NCBI GenBank assembly: GCA_018056685.1
Contig: JAGPFC010000006.1
Location: 33,501 to 97,500, forward strand
Origin: Smithella sp.
GTDB lineage: Bacteria; Desulfobacterota; Syntrophia; Syntrophales; Smithellaceae
Reading direction: 5' to 3'
DNA: 64,000 nt
The notes under the pieces are model-generated. The model saw only the letters and a program-made list of their open reading frames with translations. It did not search any database and was not told the DNA's origin. Position numbers and translations under genes: made by a program. Shown here one piece after another: positions 8,259-17,747 of the stretch. Position 1 is the first letter of the stretch. Each line of letters starts with the position of its first letter.

Positions 8259-9521
8259 ATGGAGAAATCACTTTTAATTATTTTTTTAATTTTATTTCTC
8301 GGCCGGATATTCTGGCGATTTTTTTTACAGCAAATCAACATCAGGCATTTGCGCGAGCAGGGGAAAGTTATTCCGCCGGTTTTCTATGGTGTCATTGATG
8401 AAGCGACTCTTGCCAAAATGGTGGACTATACCTATGACAATTCGCGTCTGGAGACCAAAGAAGATTTGACAGAGGATATTCTGGAGCTGGCCATCGTGTT
8501 TCTTCTTTTGCCGGTGCTAGTCGGAATCATTGCTGGCTTGCAATATCACATAATCTGGCAGGCACTGATTTTTTTCGGAATCCTGGCTCTCATCGGCGGT
8601 GTTGTGGGAATGCCCTTTGATATTTACCACACTTTTGTTCTGGAGAAAAAATACGGTTTTTCCACCATCACCTGGAAGCTCTGGTTGACAGATCTACTTA
8701 AATCCGTGATGATTTCCGCCGTCCTGATGGGCATTTTACTGTCCGCTTTTATGGCTTTCATTCTCTATCTGCCGAAAAGCTGGTGGTTCTGGGCCTGGAT
8801 ATTTTTTACCGTGTTTGAAATTCTGCTTTTGTGGCTTTTCCCTGTAGTCATTGCGCCACTCTTTAATAAATATGAACCGATTAAGGATGAAGTCTTAAAA
8901 GAAAAAATTACAGCGCTGCTGGCTAAAGTCGGATTAAAAGCCAAAGGAATTTTTCAAGTTGATGAAGGAAAACGGTCCAAGCATACCAACGCCTATTTTA
9001 CCGGCATCGGCAAAACCAAGCGCATCGTTCTTTTCGATACACTGCTTGCTTCACATTCGCAGGAAGAAATTCTGGCGGTGCTTGCCCATGAAATCGGTCA
9101 CTGGAAAAAGAAGCATATTATGAAGCAGTTGATTTTTATGATTGCCGCTTCCTTTGTCGGGTTTTATCTGGTTTATCTTCTTGTGAACTGGCCTCCGCTC
9201 TATGGTGCGTTTGGTTTGCAACAGACACCGGTTTATGCAGGCCTGCTGATGGTGTCGATTTATTTCAGTTGTATCGGATTTTTCTTCAGCCCTTTGGGCG
9301 CTTTGATTTCACGACGCTACGAACGTGAAGCCGATAAGATGGCCACGGAACTGGTAGGCACATCCGAGCCGATGATTAACGCTCTCAAACGACTGGCCAA
9401 GGATAACCTGTCCAATCTGCACCCCCATCCCTGGTATGTCTGGTTTTATTATTCCCACCCGCCGCTTTTAGAACGAATAGAATATCTCAAGGCAATGGAT
9501 AAAGAAATGAATCATAATTAA
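8259..9521 (+). CDS. M48 family metalloprotease, Ste24/CAAX-protease type
   Basis: An integral-membrane zinc metalloprotease of the CAAX prenyl protease 1 (Ste24) type. In bacteria these act in membrane-protein quality control. About 420 residues with several transmembrane segments (near residues 2-20, 75-115, 148-205, 290-345), the zinc motif HEIGH at 277-281 and the third ligand glutamate in YEREADKMA near 357. The N-terminal extension with EKKYGFSTIT is typical of the Ste24 branch and absent from HtpX. ATG at 8259 is preferred to TTG at 8256; AAGGA lies about 7 bases upstream. Single gene, ending 3 bases from the convergent thiolase stop. Confidence 0.9.
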   Translation: MEKSLLIIFLILFLGRIFWRFFLQQINIRHLREQGKVIPPVFYGVIDEATLAKMVDYTYDNSRLETKEDLTEDILELAIVFLLLPVLVGIIAGLQYHIIWQALIFFGILALIGGVVGMPFDIYHTFVLEKKYGFSTITWKLWLTDLLKSVMISAVLMGILLSAFMAFILYLPKSWWFWAWIFFTVFEILLLWLFPVVIAPLFNKYEPIKDEVLKEKITALLAKVGLKAKGIFQVDEGKRSKHTNAYFTGIGKTKRIVLFDTLLASHSQEEILAVLAHEIGHWKKKHIMKQLIFMIAASFVGFYLVYLLVNWPPLYGAFGLQQTPVYAGLLMVSIYFSCIGFFFSPLGALISRRYEREADKMATELVGTSEPMINALKRLAKDNLSNLHPHPWYVWFYYSHPPLLERIEYLKAMDKEMNHN

Positions 9522-9524
9522 CTC

Positions 9525-10814
9525 CTATGCCTTTTCCAGAATATCAATGCCCAGCGACGCCTCCTCGACGCCGACAACTCCGCCGCCATTGATATGCATT
9601 CCAATTTTTGCACCCTTCACCTGACGCTGACCGGCCCGTCCTCGCAGTTGCAGGGCCAACTCATAGACCTGTGCCAGACCGGTGCATCCGACAGGGTGTC
9701 CCCGTGAAATCAGTCCTCCGCTTACATTCGTGGGAAGTTCACCCCCCAGGGATGTGGCTCCGGAAGAGCAGTAAACGCCCGCATGTTCCGGTTTGCAAAA
9801 ACCGGCCTGCGCAGTCTGATATATTTCGCCGAAGGTCGTTGCGTCATGAACTTCGAGTATATCGATATCCACGGGTGTCAGGCCCGCCTGCCGAAAAGCA
9901 ATTTCCGCACCACGACCGGAAATGTCCTGATCATAATCGCCCCGGTCCCTGCCGGAAATTAAAACGGATGCCCGAATAAGCAGAGGATCTTTGATGTCGG
10001 GATGTTCCTTCAAATACTTTTCCGAGCAGACGATAGCGGTTGCGCATCCTTCACCCGTGGGGGCGCACATAGGACGGGTCAAAGGGTAGGTCACGAGTTT
10101 GTCGGCCATGACTTCCTCCCATGTCATATCTTTTTGATACTGGGCCTTGGGGTTCATGGTGCTGTGGTGATGGGTTTTAGCGCAAATTCTGGCCAGTTGT
10201 TCCTGCGTATAACCGTATTTCTTCATACCCTGGATAGCTTTGACGGCGTAGTAATCCATGAAGGGGCTGCGATCTCCGCCGACGGTGGTTTCCTCGAAGG
10301 GGATGCCCAGCAGTTCCGATTTCTGATGCCGCCAATGTTCGATATAAAACTCCTTGCGATCCTGTTCACATCCAGCCCAGAAGGCCGATAAACCCATGAA
10401 AGGAAGGGCTGCTTTGATTTCGGGAAATTTATCCAGATTGTCCAGATCCGGAAACATCTTTTCTATGCCTATGGCCAACCCGACGTCCGACACGCCAGCC
10501 AGAATATGATTAACGGCTTGGTTCAAAGCCGTGGTTGCCGTAGCACAGGCGTTTTCCACGTTCACAATGGGCATCTTCTCGAATTTCAGGCGGCGAAGAA
10601 TGACCTGGCCGCGCACACAGTGCTGGCTGGTCAGCATGCCCTGGACACAACTTCCGTACCAGATGCCCCCGATAGCGTCTTTATCTCCCTCATAGCTGAG
10701 ACCCGCGTCCTCCATCGCTTCGCTTATAGCTGCTGCACACATGGATTCATACGAGCCGGCCATTTTGCTGATCGGAATCATACCCACGCCAATGATGTAA
10801 ACTTTTTCTTTCAT
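9525..10814 (-). CDS. Thiolase family acetyl-CoA acetyltransferase
   Basis: 429 residues from ATG at 10814, supported by GGAGGAAG upstream; an in-frame extension to 10946 is not needed. The active-site nucleophile cysteine is in NVENACATATTALNQA (Cys90), and the C-terminal motifs SRGHPVGCTGLAQ and HINGGGVVGVEEA match the SCP2/SCP-x branch of thiolases rather than classical FadA/AtoB. It would cleave 3-ketoacyl-CoA with CoA, or act as an acyl-specific condensing enzyme. It lies in a leftward cluster with an SDR hydroxyacyl-CoA dehydrogenase and a CoA-transferase, consistent with beta-oxidation of a branched or unusual acid. The chain-length preference cannot be read from sequence. Confidence 0.85.
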   Translation of the reverse strand: MKEKVYIIGVGMIPISKMAGSYESMCAAAISEAMEDAGLSYEGDKDAIGGIWYGSCVQGMLTSQHCVRGQVILRRLKFEKMPIVNVENACATATTALNQAVNHILAGVSDVGLAIGIEKMFPDLDNLDKFPEIKAALPFMGLSAFWAGCEQDRKEFYIEHWRHQKSELLGIPFEETTVGGDRSPFMDYYAVKAIQGMKKYGYTQEQLARICAKTHHHSTMNPKAQYQKDMTWEEVMADKLVTYPLTRPMCAPTGEGCATAIVCSEKYLKEHPDIKDPLLIRASVLISGRDRGDYDQDISGRGAEIAFRQAGLTPVDIDILEVHDATTFGEIYQTAQAGFCKPEHAGVYCSSGATSLGGELPTNVSGGLISRGHPVGCTGLAQVYELALQLRGRAGQRQVKGAKIGMHINGGGVVGVEEASLGIDILEKA

Positions 10815-10899
10815 ATTTCTTCCTCCGTGATGAGCAATAAAGGGGATAAATGCATGCCCTTTTTGCCGAAAGGAGATTTTGTTTACCCGCGAACATGAC

Positions 10900-11667
10900 C
10901 TATTTTGGCGCCATGCGCAGCGCCCCATCCAGACGGATGACCTCACCGTTTATATAAGCATTGAGAAAAATCTCCTCCACCAGTCGGGCGAACTCATCCG
11001 GTTCTCCGATTCTTCTGGGAAAAGGAACGGAATTGTTCAGCGCTTTGATCGTTTCCTCCGGCAGCATTGCCAGAAGCGGCGTATTGAAAATTCCCGGAGC
11101 GATAGTGACAACTCGAATCCCCAGACCGGAAAGATCCCGGGCCATTGGCAGCGTCATGCCCACGATAGCTCCTTTGGAGGCGGCATAGGCAGTCTGACCA
11201 ATCTGACCATCAAAAGCCGCTATGCTGGCCACACTGACAATTACGCCTCTTTCTCCTTTTGCATTGGGTTCGTTCGCGCTCATGGCAAAGGCTGCTTTGC
11301 TGGCGACATTAAAAGTGCCCACAAGATTGAGGCGGAGGATTTGTTCAAAGACAGGCAGAGAATGGGGGCCGGTTCTGGAGACCGTGCGTTCAGACCAGCC
11401 GGTACCGGCGGCGTTGACGCAGAAATGAATACCGCCAAAATGTTCTTTAGCCTTGGCAATGCTGTCATTGACGCTGTCTTCGCGGGTCACGTCCGTCAGG
11501 CAGAAAAGGACGCTGTTTCCCAACTCGGCAGCAAGCGCGGTTGCCTTTTCCTGCTGGATATCGAAAATAACCGCATGGCCTCCGGCTTTGACGATTCTCC
11601 TGACAACCGCTGCTCCCAGGCCGGAAGCGCCTCCCGTGATTAACGCCGTGCGATTCGTAATCTCCAT
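10900..11667 (-). CDS. Short-chain dehydrogenase, 3-hydroxyacyl-CoA dehydrogenase type II
   Basis: 255 residues from ATG at 11667, which has AGGAGG close upstream; the alternative ATG at 11688 lacks one. NAD-binding TGGASGLGAAVV near the N-terminus, NNAA-equivalent VNAAGTG, catalytic serine in VSVASIAAFDG and the YAASK motif. The long substrate loop and C-terminal PFPRRIGEPDEFARLVEEI match HSD17B10-type 3-hydroxyacyl-CoA dehydrogenases, which oxidise 3-hydroxyacyl-CoA, often 2-methyl-branched, with NAD. It is upstream of the thiolase (85-base gap) and downstream of the CoA-transferase, probably one operon. A close paralogue of the same length lies at 27714. Confidence 0.85.
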   Translation of the reverse strand: MEITNRTALITGGASGLGAAVVRRIVKAGGHAVIFDIQQEKATALAAELGNSVLFCLTDVTREDSVNDSIAKAKEHFGGIHFCVNAAGTGWSERTVSRTGPHSLPVFEQILRLNLVGTFNVASKAAFAMSANEPNAKGERGVIVSVASIAAFDGQIGQTAYAASKGAIVGMTLPMARDLSGLGIRVVTIAPGIFNTPLLAMLPEETIKALNNSVPFPRRIGEPDEFARLVEEIFLNAYINGEVIRLDGALRMAPK

Positions 11668-11708
11668 GGCATCCTCCTTTCTTTTCATTATATGATTTCT
11701 TGAATGGA

Positions 11709-12884
11709 TTATTTGACAATTTTTTCTTCAGTCAATCTCAATATCTCTTCTTTTGTGTAACCGAGGCCTTCCAGGATTTCCGACGTGTGCATGCCCGCCG
11801 CGGGAGGCGGTGTATCTTTCTTGATCGTTGATTCAGAAAAAATAGCGGGGAACCCTCTGTATTTTATCTTACCTTCAGAGCCATGATTCATTTCGAACAC
11901 AGCGTCGCGGTATGCCATTTGGGGATCCGCATAGCTTTCCTCAACGGTATTTACCGGCCCGCAGGGAATGTCAGCCGCATTGAGCATGGCCAGCCATTCA
12001 TCAAGATTTCTCGTGAGGAACGCGTGTTTCAGAACAGTGGTAATTTCCTCTCGTTTCACGATTCTGTTGAATAGATCCAATCCCGCGAGGGGCCCCATGT
12101 CAATAATGGAACATAGTTTTTTCCAGAAGTGCTCTTCATGCACTATGCCGAGAGTGATGAACTTTTTGTCCCTGGTTTCGAAAAGACCATAATGAGGTAT
12201 GTAAAGGGATTCGCTCTGTTCCTGTCCCTGAAAGCCGGATAACAGGGAGGCGCTGACCCATGAGGAGGCACTGGCTGTCATGGATACGTCAATATATTGT
12301 CCGACGCCGGTTTTGCCTCTGTGAAGAAGAGCGGTAAGGATTGAGACGGCGGCAAACATGCTTCCTGCAATATCTGCAATCGGGATGGCCGGCATCCTAG
12401 GATATGCATTCAGGTCGCCCTCCAGACTTAACAGACCGGAATAACCCAGATAATTAATGTCGTGACCCGGCTTGTCTCTGTAAGGCCCATCCTGTCCGTA
12501 TCCGGTTATTGAACAATATATGATTTGAGGATTAATCTCTTTGATGACGTCATAATCAACATTTAATTTTTTGCATACGCCGGGGCGGAAACCTTCGAGG
12601 ATAACATCAGCCTTTTGAGCCATTTGGTGAAAGATTGTCTTTGCTTCAGATGATTTCAGGTTTAGAGAAACACTCTTTTTGTTTCGGTTAATGCCGTTGA
12701 AAAGAAAAGGCAGAAGTCGGGATTGGTCGCCACCTTCTATATTTTCGATCTTGATGACTTCGGCTCCCAAATCGGCAAGGAGCATTGAACAATATGGCCC
12801 CGGCACCTGGGTTGACAAATCCAGTATTCTTGTTCCTTCAAGCGATGGGCATCGCTTACTTATTTGATCTTTCTGAGACCGCAT
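11709..12884 (-). CDS. Class III CoA-transferase (CaiB/BaiF family)
   Basis: 391 residues. The N-terminal pattern RILDLSTQVPGPYCSMLLADLGAEVIKIE and the aspartate-containing PAIPIADIAGSMFA (the site of the acyl-anhydride intermediate in this family) identify a CaiB/BaiF-type CoA-transferase or 2-methylacyl-CoA racemase. It would move CoA between acids or epimerise a branched acyl-CoA. The context with an SDR and SCP2-like thiolase fits activation and oxidation of a branched-chain acid. The 41-base gap to the SDR start indicates co-transcription. The chosen ATG at 12884 has a weak ribosome binding site, and the first 15 residues (MRSQKDQISKRCPSL) may be non-native. Confidence 0.85.
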   Translation of the reverse strand: MRSQKDQISKRCPSLEGTRILDLSTQVPGPYCSMLLADLGAEVIKIENIEGGDQSRLLPFLFNGINRNKKSVSLNLKSSEAKTIFHQMAQKADVILEGFRPGVCKKLNVDYDVIKEINPQIIYCSITGYGQDGPYRDKPGHDINYLGYSGLLSLEGDLNAYPRMPAIPIADIAGSMFAAVSILTALLHRGKTGVGQYIDVSMTASASSWVSASLLSGFQGQEQSESLYIPHYGLFETRDKKFITLGIVHEEHFWKKLCSIIDMGPLAGLDLFNRIVKREEITTVLKHAFLTRNLDEWLAMLNAADIPCGPVNTVEESYADPQMAYRDAVFEMNHGSEGKIKYRGFPAIFSESTIKKDTPPPAAGMHTSEILEGLGYTKEEILRLTEEKIVK

Positions 12885-13051
12885 TTTTCAGTGCCCATTC
12901 ATTGAGTAAATAATTTTGATGATGATTTTACCACATGTACAACAAGAGTTCAGCTACTTTATTAATCTACAAGCAAGATTGTATGATTGCCATGAGTGGT
13001 ACTTTGGGAAAGGAAACTTCAGGGGGCATGCGATGGCAAGAAGGATAAAAA

Positions 13052-13080
13052 TTGCGCGTCCTGTAAAACAGGACGCGCAA
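13052..13080 (-). terminator. Intrinsic terminator of the prpE-like gene
   Basis: A perfect 12-bp stem (TTGCGCGTCCTG / CAGGACGCGCAA) with a 5-base loop, followed on the minus strand by a run of five T. It lies 18 bases beyond the stop of the acyl-CoA synthetase gene. Confidence 0.9.
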
Positions 13081-13097
13081 CGACAAACCGGGTAAAA

Positions 13098-14999
13098 TTA
13101 TTTCTTTCCGTAACCAATGGTCTTGGCGGCTTGAGCAATGATGTCCAGCACGGAAGGATCATCAATGGTGGAAGGCACCACATAATCCTTGCCGTCAACG
13201 ATTTTACGCATGGTGCTGCGCAGGGTTTTTCCTGAGCGCGTTTTCGGCAGAGCCTTCACCACCGCGGCTTCCTTGAAGCAGGCCAGTGCGCCCAGTTCGT
13301 TGCGCACCATCTGGACGAGTTCCTTGACGATATCGTCGGGATTGCGATCTACACCGGCTTTGAGCACGACAAATCCCACTGGAACCTGACCTTTAAGCTG
13401 ATCTTCCGCGCCGAAAACAGCGCATTCTGCAACATCCCTGTGCTTGGAAACTATTTCTTCCATCGCGCCGGTGGACAGGCGATGTCCCGCGACGTTGATG
13501 ACGTCGTCAATGCGTCCCATGATAAAGATGTAACCGTCCTCATCAAAACGTCCGCCGTCGCCGGTGACGTAATAGCCCGGTCTTTCCGTAACGTAATCCA
13601 GATAACGTTTGTCATCCTGCCACAGTGTGGGGAGACATCCCGGAGGCAGGGGAAGCTTGATGACCACGGAACCTTCTTCGCCGTTGGGAAGCGGATTGCC
13701 GTCACCATCCAGTATCTGCACATGATAGCCGGGAACCGGTTTTGTCGGAGAGCCCGCCTTAATGGGGAATTTTTCAATGCCCATGCAGTTGGCGGCGATG
13801 GGCCAGCCGGTTTCCGTCTGCCACCAGTGATCAACAACGGGAATCTTCAGCATGTCGCTGGCCCAGTGATAGGTGTCGGGGTCGAGACGTTCGCCGGCGA
13901 GGAAGAGATATCTGAGGCACTTGATATCGTATTTTTTCAGGTAATCGCCGTTTGGATCTTCCTTCTTGATCGCGCGGAAAGCTGTCGGCGCCGTAAACAA
14001 AACAGAAACGCCATGTTGAGAAATCACGCGCCAAAACGCGCCCGGGTCGGGTGTGCCGACCGGCTTGCCTTCATAAACAATCGTGGTGCAACCATAAAGG
14101 AGCGGCGCGTAAACAATGTAGGAATGGCCCACGACCCAGCCGACATCGGAGGCTGCCCAGAATACTTCACCCGGTTTGACATCATAAATATTTTTTAGAG
14201 ACCATTTCAGAGCGACAGCATGACCGCCGTTGTCGCGCATGACGCCTTTGGGTTTGCCGGTTGTACCGGACGTGTAAAGAATATACAGAGGATCGGTAGC
14301 CGCTACCGGTACGCAGGAAACGGCTTTCGCATCCTTGACCAGATCGTTCCAATCCAGATCGCGAGAGGCATCTAAATCCGCTTTTACCTGAGGGCGCTGA
14401 TATATGACGCATTTCTGAGGTTTGTGAGATGCGATTTTGATGGCTTCATCCAGCAGAGGTTTGTAGGGGATGGTCTTTTTGCCTTCAATGCCGCAGGATG
14501 CAGAAATAATAATTTTAGGCTTGGCATCGTCGATGCGAACAGCCAGTTCATTGGGAGCGAATCCGCCGAAGACAACAGAATGAACCGCGCCGATGCGGGC
14601 GCAGGAAAGCATCGCAACCAGGGCTTCCGGTATCATCGGCATATAGATGATAACCGTATCTCCTTTCTTGACGCCCAATGAACTGATGGCGCCGGCGAAC
14701 TTTGAAACTCTGTCCAGCAACTCCTTGTAGGTGATTTTTTGAACCGTGTCGGTTACCGGGCTGTCATAGATGATTGCCGCCTGGTCTCCTCGGCCTGATT
14801 CCACCTGATAGTCGAGCGCGTTGTAACACGTGTTTAATTCCCCGCCGGGAAACCAGCGATAGAAGGGTTTATTGCTGTCGTCGAGAACCTTGTCCCATTT
14901 TTTGTTCCAGACAACGTCTTCAGCCGCTTTACCCCAGAAAATATCCGGCTGGTTAATAGAGTGAGAAAACACGTCATCATACTTTAATGTATTGGCCAT
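13098..14999 (-). CDS. prpE: Propionyl/acetyl-CoA synthetase (AMP-forming, PrpE-like)
   Basis: 633 residues from ATG at 14999 (AAAGGACG upstream); a longer reading frame to 15143 would run through the preceding terminator, so it is rejected. ANL-family motifs: ILYTSGTTGKPKGVMRDNGGHAVAL (P-loop), WWQTETGWPI, YVTGDGG, and the acetylatable catalytic lysine in PKTRSGKTLR (K591). The MRDNGGHAVALKWSLKNIYDVKPGEVFW stretch is characteristic of PrpE rather than Acs. It converts propionate (or acetate) plus ATP and CoA to the acyl-CoA, AMP and pyrophosphate. Regulation by lysine acetylation is known for the family. It has its own terminator and follows another, so it is a single-gene unit. Confidence 0.9.
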   Translation of the reverse strand: MANTLKYDDVFSHSINQPDIFWGKAAEDVVWNKKWDKVLDDSNKPFYRWFPGGELNTCYNALDYQVESGRGDQAAIIYDSPVTDTVQKITYKELLDRVSKFAGAISSLGVKKGDTVIIYMPMIPEALVAMLSCARIGAVHSVVFGGFAPNELAVRIDDAKPKIIISASCGIEGKKTIPYKPLLDEAIKIASHKPQKCVIYQRPQVKADLDASRDLDWNDLVKDAKAVSCVPVAATDPLYILYTSGTTGKPKGVMRDNGGHAVALKWSLKNIYDVKPGEVFWAASDVGWVVGHSYIVYAPLLYGCTTIVYEGKPVGTPDPGAFWRVISQHGVSVLFTAPTAFRAIKKEDPNGDYLKKYDIKCLRYLFLAGERLDPDTYHWASDMLKIPVVDHWWQTETGWPIAANCMGIEKFPIKAGSPTKPVPGYHVQILDGDGNPLPNGEEGSVVIKLPLPPGCLPTLWQDDKRYLDYVTERPGYYVTGDGGRFDEDGYIFIMGRIDDVINVAGHRLSTGAMEEIVSKHRDVAECAVFGAEDQLKGQVPVGFVVLKAGVDRNPDDIVKELVQMVRNELGALACFKEAAVVKALPKTRSGKTLRSTMRKIVDGKDYVVPSTIDDPSVLDIIAQAAKTIGYGKK

Positions 15000-15106
15000 A
15001 ATACGTCCTTTATGTTTGGATTTTGTAAAGGCATAGCAGATTGAAAATGAGTTTGTCAAAGGAAAGATAAAAGATGATCCCCATTCGCTCTCGACAAGTC
15101 TCATAA

Positions 15107-15135
15107 AAAAACAGCCCTTAATCAGGGCTGTTTTT
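15107..15135 (-). terminator. Intrinsic terminator after the 3-hydroxyacyl-CoA dehydrogenase gene
   Basis: AACAGCCCT and AGGGCTGTT pair around a TAATC loop, with A and T tracts on both sides, so it can work in either direction. It separates the dehydrogenase gene from the downstream synthetase gene on the minus strand. Confidence 0.9.
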
Positions 15136-15178
15136 ATGTTCAAGACGTTTCAACGGGCTATCAAGAAGCCAGAAAAAA

Positions 15179-16339
15179 CTATTTCATCTGTTTAAAGGAA
15201 CCATCAACGACTTCGGGCTCAGGCTTGAAAATCTTAAGTCCGAAACGTGTGTGCAACTTGTTCAGCGTATCGGCCAACTGTGCCGGTTCCATGCCTGCGC
15301 CCAGGGCGAAAGGTCCGGCAAAGGCTCTCATGCAGTGAACCATTCCAGCATCGATATCTGCCGCGGAAGCTGCGATCTTCTCTTTGTAAACCCGAACCGC
15401 TTCATTGATCTGGATAGCCAGAAATTCCATGGGGCCGAAATCCTTAGACTGCTCAGAAGCATCGATCTTGGCCTTGCCGTTTTCCCAGGTGTAGATGCCC
15501 TGGCCACTCTTCATGCCAAGTTTTCCGCTGTCCAGCAGTTCCTGAAGCTTTTTGCCGGGTTTGTATTCCGGAGAAAGTGTTTCGGAATAATATTTGAGAG
15601 TATGATAGAAAACGTCAATACCGACGTAATCCGCGAGTTCAAATGGTCCCATGGGCATACCAGCCAGTGCCTTCATCACGGTGTCAATGCTGTCCGTCTT
15701 GATGCCTTGATCCAAAACGGCGCTGATCAGGGCCTGATTGGGTGCGCCGATACGGTTGACAATAAAGCCCGGGGCATCTTTGAGGACCTTGATGGGAACC
15801 TTGCCGATCTTCTTGGTCAGTTCGCAAAGCAGGTCGACGTTGGCATCGGAGGTCTGCTTGGCGTAAATCACTTCCACCCCTTTCATGACCGGTGCGGGAT
15901 TGAAGAAATGCATACCGAGAATCCGTTCAGGGTTTTTCCCGGCGGTGGCGATTTCGCTGATGCTCATAGTGGAGGTGTTGGATGCAAACAGCGCGTCAGC
16001 CGGAGCTGCGGCACATATTTCGGCACACACCGTTTTCTTCAGAGACATGATTTCGGGAACTGCTTCGATAATAACCTGAACGTCTTTGACCGCCTCGGCG
16101 TTGTTTAAAGACGTGGACAGGTTGCCAATCACCTCGGCCTTCTTTTCAGCAGTCATCTTGCCCTTGCTGACCAGAGTATCGAGACTCTTGTTGATGGTGG
16201 CCATGCCTTTGTCAATAAATTCCTGTTTAATGTCCACCATGACAGCCTTGATGCCGGCCTGCGCGCATACCTGGGCGATGCCGTTTCCCATAGCTCCTGA
16301 ACCGATTACCGCAATTTTTTTCACATCTTCCAATTTCAT
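15179..16339 (-). CDS. 3-hydroxyacyl-CoA dehydrogenase (3-hydroxybutyryl-CoA dehydrogenase type)
   Basis: 386 residues, ATG at 16339 with AAGGAG upstream. The Rossmann motif KIAVIGSGAMGNGIAQVCAQAG is N-terminal; catalytic residues follow in ILGMHFFNPAPVMKGVEVI and the 3HCDH C-terminal domain GFIVNRI..ALISAVLDQGI. It is about 100 residues longer than the usual 282-residue Hbd because of a second partial 3HCDH_C repeat (AIQINEAVRVYKEKIAASAADIDAGM). It oxidises 3-hydroxyacyl-CoA to 3-ketoacyl-CoA with NAD, or the reverse. It is transcribed alone, with a terminator behind it, divergent from fabD. Confidence 0.9.
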   Translation of the reverse strand: MKLEDVKKIAVIGSGAMGNGIAQVCAQAGIKAVMVDIKQEFIDKGMATINKSLDTLVSKGKMTAEKKAEVIGNLSTSLNNAEAVKDVQVIIEAVPEIMSLKKTVCAEICAAAPADALFASNTSTMSISEIATAGKNPERILGMHFFNPAPVMKGVEVIYAKQTSDANVDLLCELTKKIGKVPIKVLKDAPGFIVNRIGAPNQALISAVLDQGIKTDSIDTVMKALAGMPMGPFELADYVGIDVFYHTLKYYSETLSPEYKPGKKLQELLDSGKLGMKSGQGIYTWENGKAKIDASEQSKDFGPMEFLAIQINEAVRVYKEKIAASAADIDAGMVHCMRAFAGPFALGAGMEPAQLADTLNKLHTRFGLKIFKPEPEVVDGSFKQMK

Positions 16340-16752
16340 AGTAATTCTCCTTCTTATTTTATTTTTGATAAGACTTCATGCAGCAATGCTTTTTACGGTG
16401 GGCGGAGTATAGGAAATTGAACGCTGAACTGTCAAGCAAAAAAGGCACTTCTTGCTTTAAATTTTAGTTTTTATTCCGATTCTGAGAAAACAAGAATTCA
16501 ATGTTTTTTTATAAGTTGGTATGATGTGGATAAATTTTTATGCACAGTGTGAAGTGTTTTTCGCATATCATGATAAAATTTTTCATGATCAAGAAGAACT
16601 CTTTTTTAAAACTTAATAAATACAAGTTATTTTGATGAGCTAAAATATATATTTCTCTGGCATGGATTGTGCTAGTCATTTGATAATTTAGTCATTGTCA
16701 GAATAAAAATTTTAAGATAAATTTGCGCCTCTTTAAGGAGGTGTTGGGATGA
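16340..16752. other. AT-rich divergent intergenic region
   Basis: 413 bases between the divergent hydroxyacyl-CoA dehydrogenase and fabD genes, markedly AT-rich. It must carry both promoters. The only structured sequence I see is the ATCATGA/TCATGAT inverted repeat listed separately; I see no ORF with a ribosome binding site. Confidence 0.5.
16567..16589. promoter_or_regulatory. Candidate operator, 7-9-7 inverted repeat
   Basis: ATCATGA (16567-16573) and TCATGAT (16583-16589) form a perfect 7-bp inverted repeat with a 9-base AT-rich spacer. Its half-site spacing of about one and a half turns and its place between divergent lipid-metabolism genes suit a dimeric regulator. Which protein binds is unknown. 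Confidence 0.4.
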
Positions 16753-17703
16753 ATGAAAGATAATAAGAAAATTGCAGTTGTTTTTCCCGGTCAGGGTTCT
16801 CAGAGGCCGGGCATGGGAAAGGATTTTTATGAACAGATGCCTGTGTGTCGGCAGACTTTTGATGAAGCCGCCGCAGCGCTGGGCTGGGATGTTGCGGCAA
16901 TGTGTTTTGGTGAAGATGAAAGACTGAATCTTACCGAGTTTACGCAACCCTGCATTGTCACGACGGAAATATGCATGCTGCGCGGACTGCATGAACGCTA
17001 TGGTTTTGTGCCGGATTATTTCGGCGGTCATTCGCTGGGTGAATTTACCGCGTTGGTTGCCGCAGGGGCATTGCCGCTGGCAGACACGTTGAAAATCGTC
17101 CAGGCGCGCGGTAAATTAATGCAGGAAGCCGTTCCGGTGGGCGTTGGCGGCATGGCGGCGGTGATTGCTGAAAACATCGATGTCGATATGTTGAAAAAAA
17201 ACCTTGAGGGCCTGAATGCCGGTGTCGCCAATATCAATTCCGCCAATCAGGTGGTCATCAGCGGTGAACTGAAGGCTGTTGATGAAGCGGAAAAACGTCT
17301 GACGGAAAATTTTCCGGCAGAGAAAAGTTTTCGCTTCATTCGCTTGAACGTCAGCGCGCCTTTCCACAGCCGTTTGATGAAAACCATCGAAGGCCGGTTT
17401 GCCGAAACCCTGGAGAAATACGGCAGTCAGTTAAACGCGCAAAACGCAGACAGAGTTACGTCGAATTTTACCGGCGGTTTTCATCGGGCGGATGCTCAAG
17501 AGGTAAAACAGAATCTGATCAACCAAATCAGCAATACCGTAAATTGGCGCGGAAACATGCAGGCGATTGCGACGGAGGCACAGGAAGTCTATGAAGTGGG
17601 ACCGGGCCGTCCGCTGCGCGATTTTTTCAAGACGATCGGAGTGACCTGTCAGTCTGTTACCGGGTTGAATACAGCGGAAAAGATTTTTAAAACTTCAACC
17701 TGA
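16753..17703 (+). CDS. fabD: Malonyl-CoA:ACP transacylase
   Basis: 316 residues. N-terminal IAVVFPGQGSQRPGMGKDFYE, the nucleophile serine in GGHSLGEF (Ser94), and the catalytic histidine region VSAPFHSRLM are diagnostic for FabD, which moves malonyl from CoA to acyl carrier protein to feed condensing enzymes. AAGGAGG lies about 12 bases upstream of the ATG. It is followed after 44 bases by a biotin-less carboxyltransferase and then by the KAS/ACP cassette, so it may serve that pathway as well as, or instead of, housekeeping fatty-acid synthesis. No fabH-fabG-acpP housekeeping cluster is seen in the window. Confidence 0.92.
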   Translation: MKDNKKIAVVFPGQGSQRPGMGKDFYEQMPVCRQTFDEAAAALGWDVAAMCFGEDERLNLTEFTQPCIVTTEICMLRGLHERYGFVPDYFGGHSLGEFTALVAAGALPLADTLKIVQARGKLMQEAVPVGVGGMAAVIAENIDVDMLKKNLEGLNAGVANINSANQVVISGELKAVDEAEKRLTENFPAEKSFRFIRLNVSAPFHSRLMKTIEGRFAETLEKYGSQLNAQNADRVTSNFTGGFHRADAQEVKQNLINQISNTVNWRGNMQAIATEAQEVYEVGPGRPLRDFFKTIGVTCQSVTGLNTAEKIFKTST

Positions 17704-17747
17704 TTCATTAAAATTCAAAGCGATTCATTCGCGAAGGAGAAAATATT

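Noticed and set aside
13440..14198. Plus-strand ORF of 252 codons within the acyl-CoA synthetase gene
   Set aside because: Antisense shadow of a well-conserved gene; no start signal and no recognisable domain.
13098..15143. Longer N-terminus for the acyl-CoA synthetase
   Set aside because: The extension runs through the terminator hairpin at 15107-15135 and has no family similarity; ATG 14999 with AAAGGACG is better.
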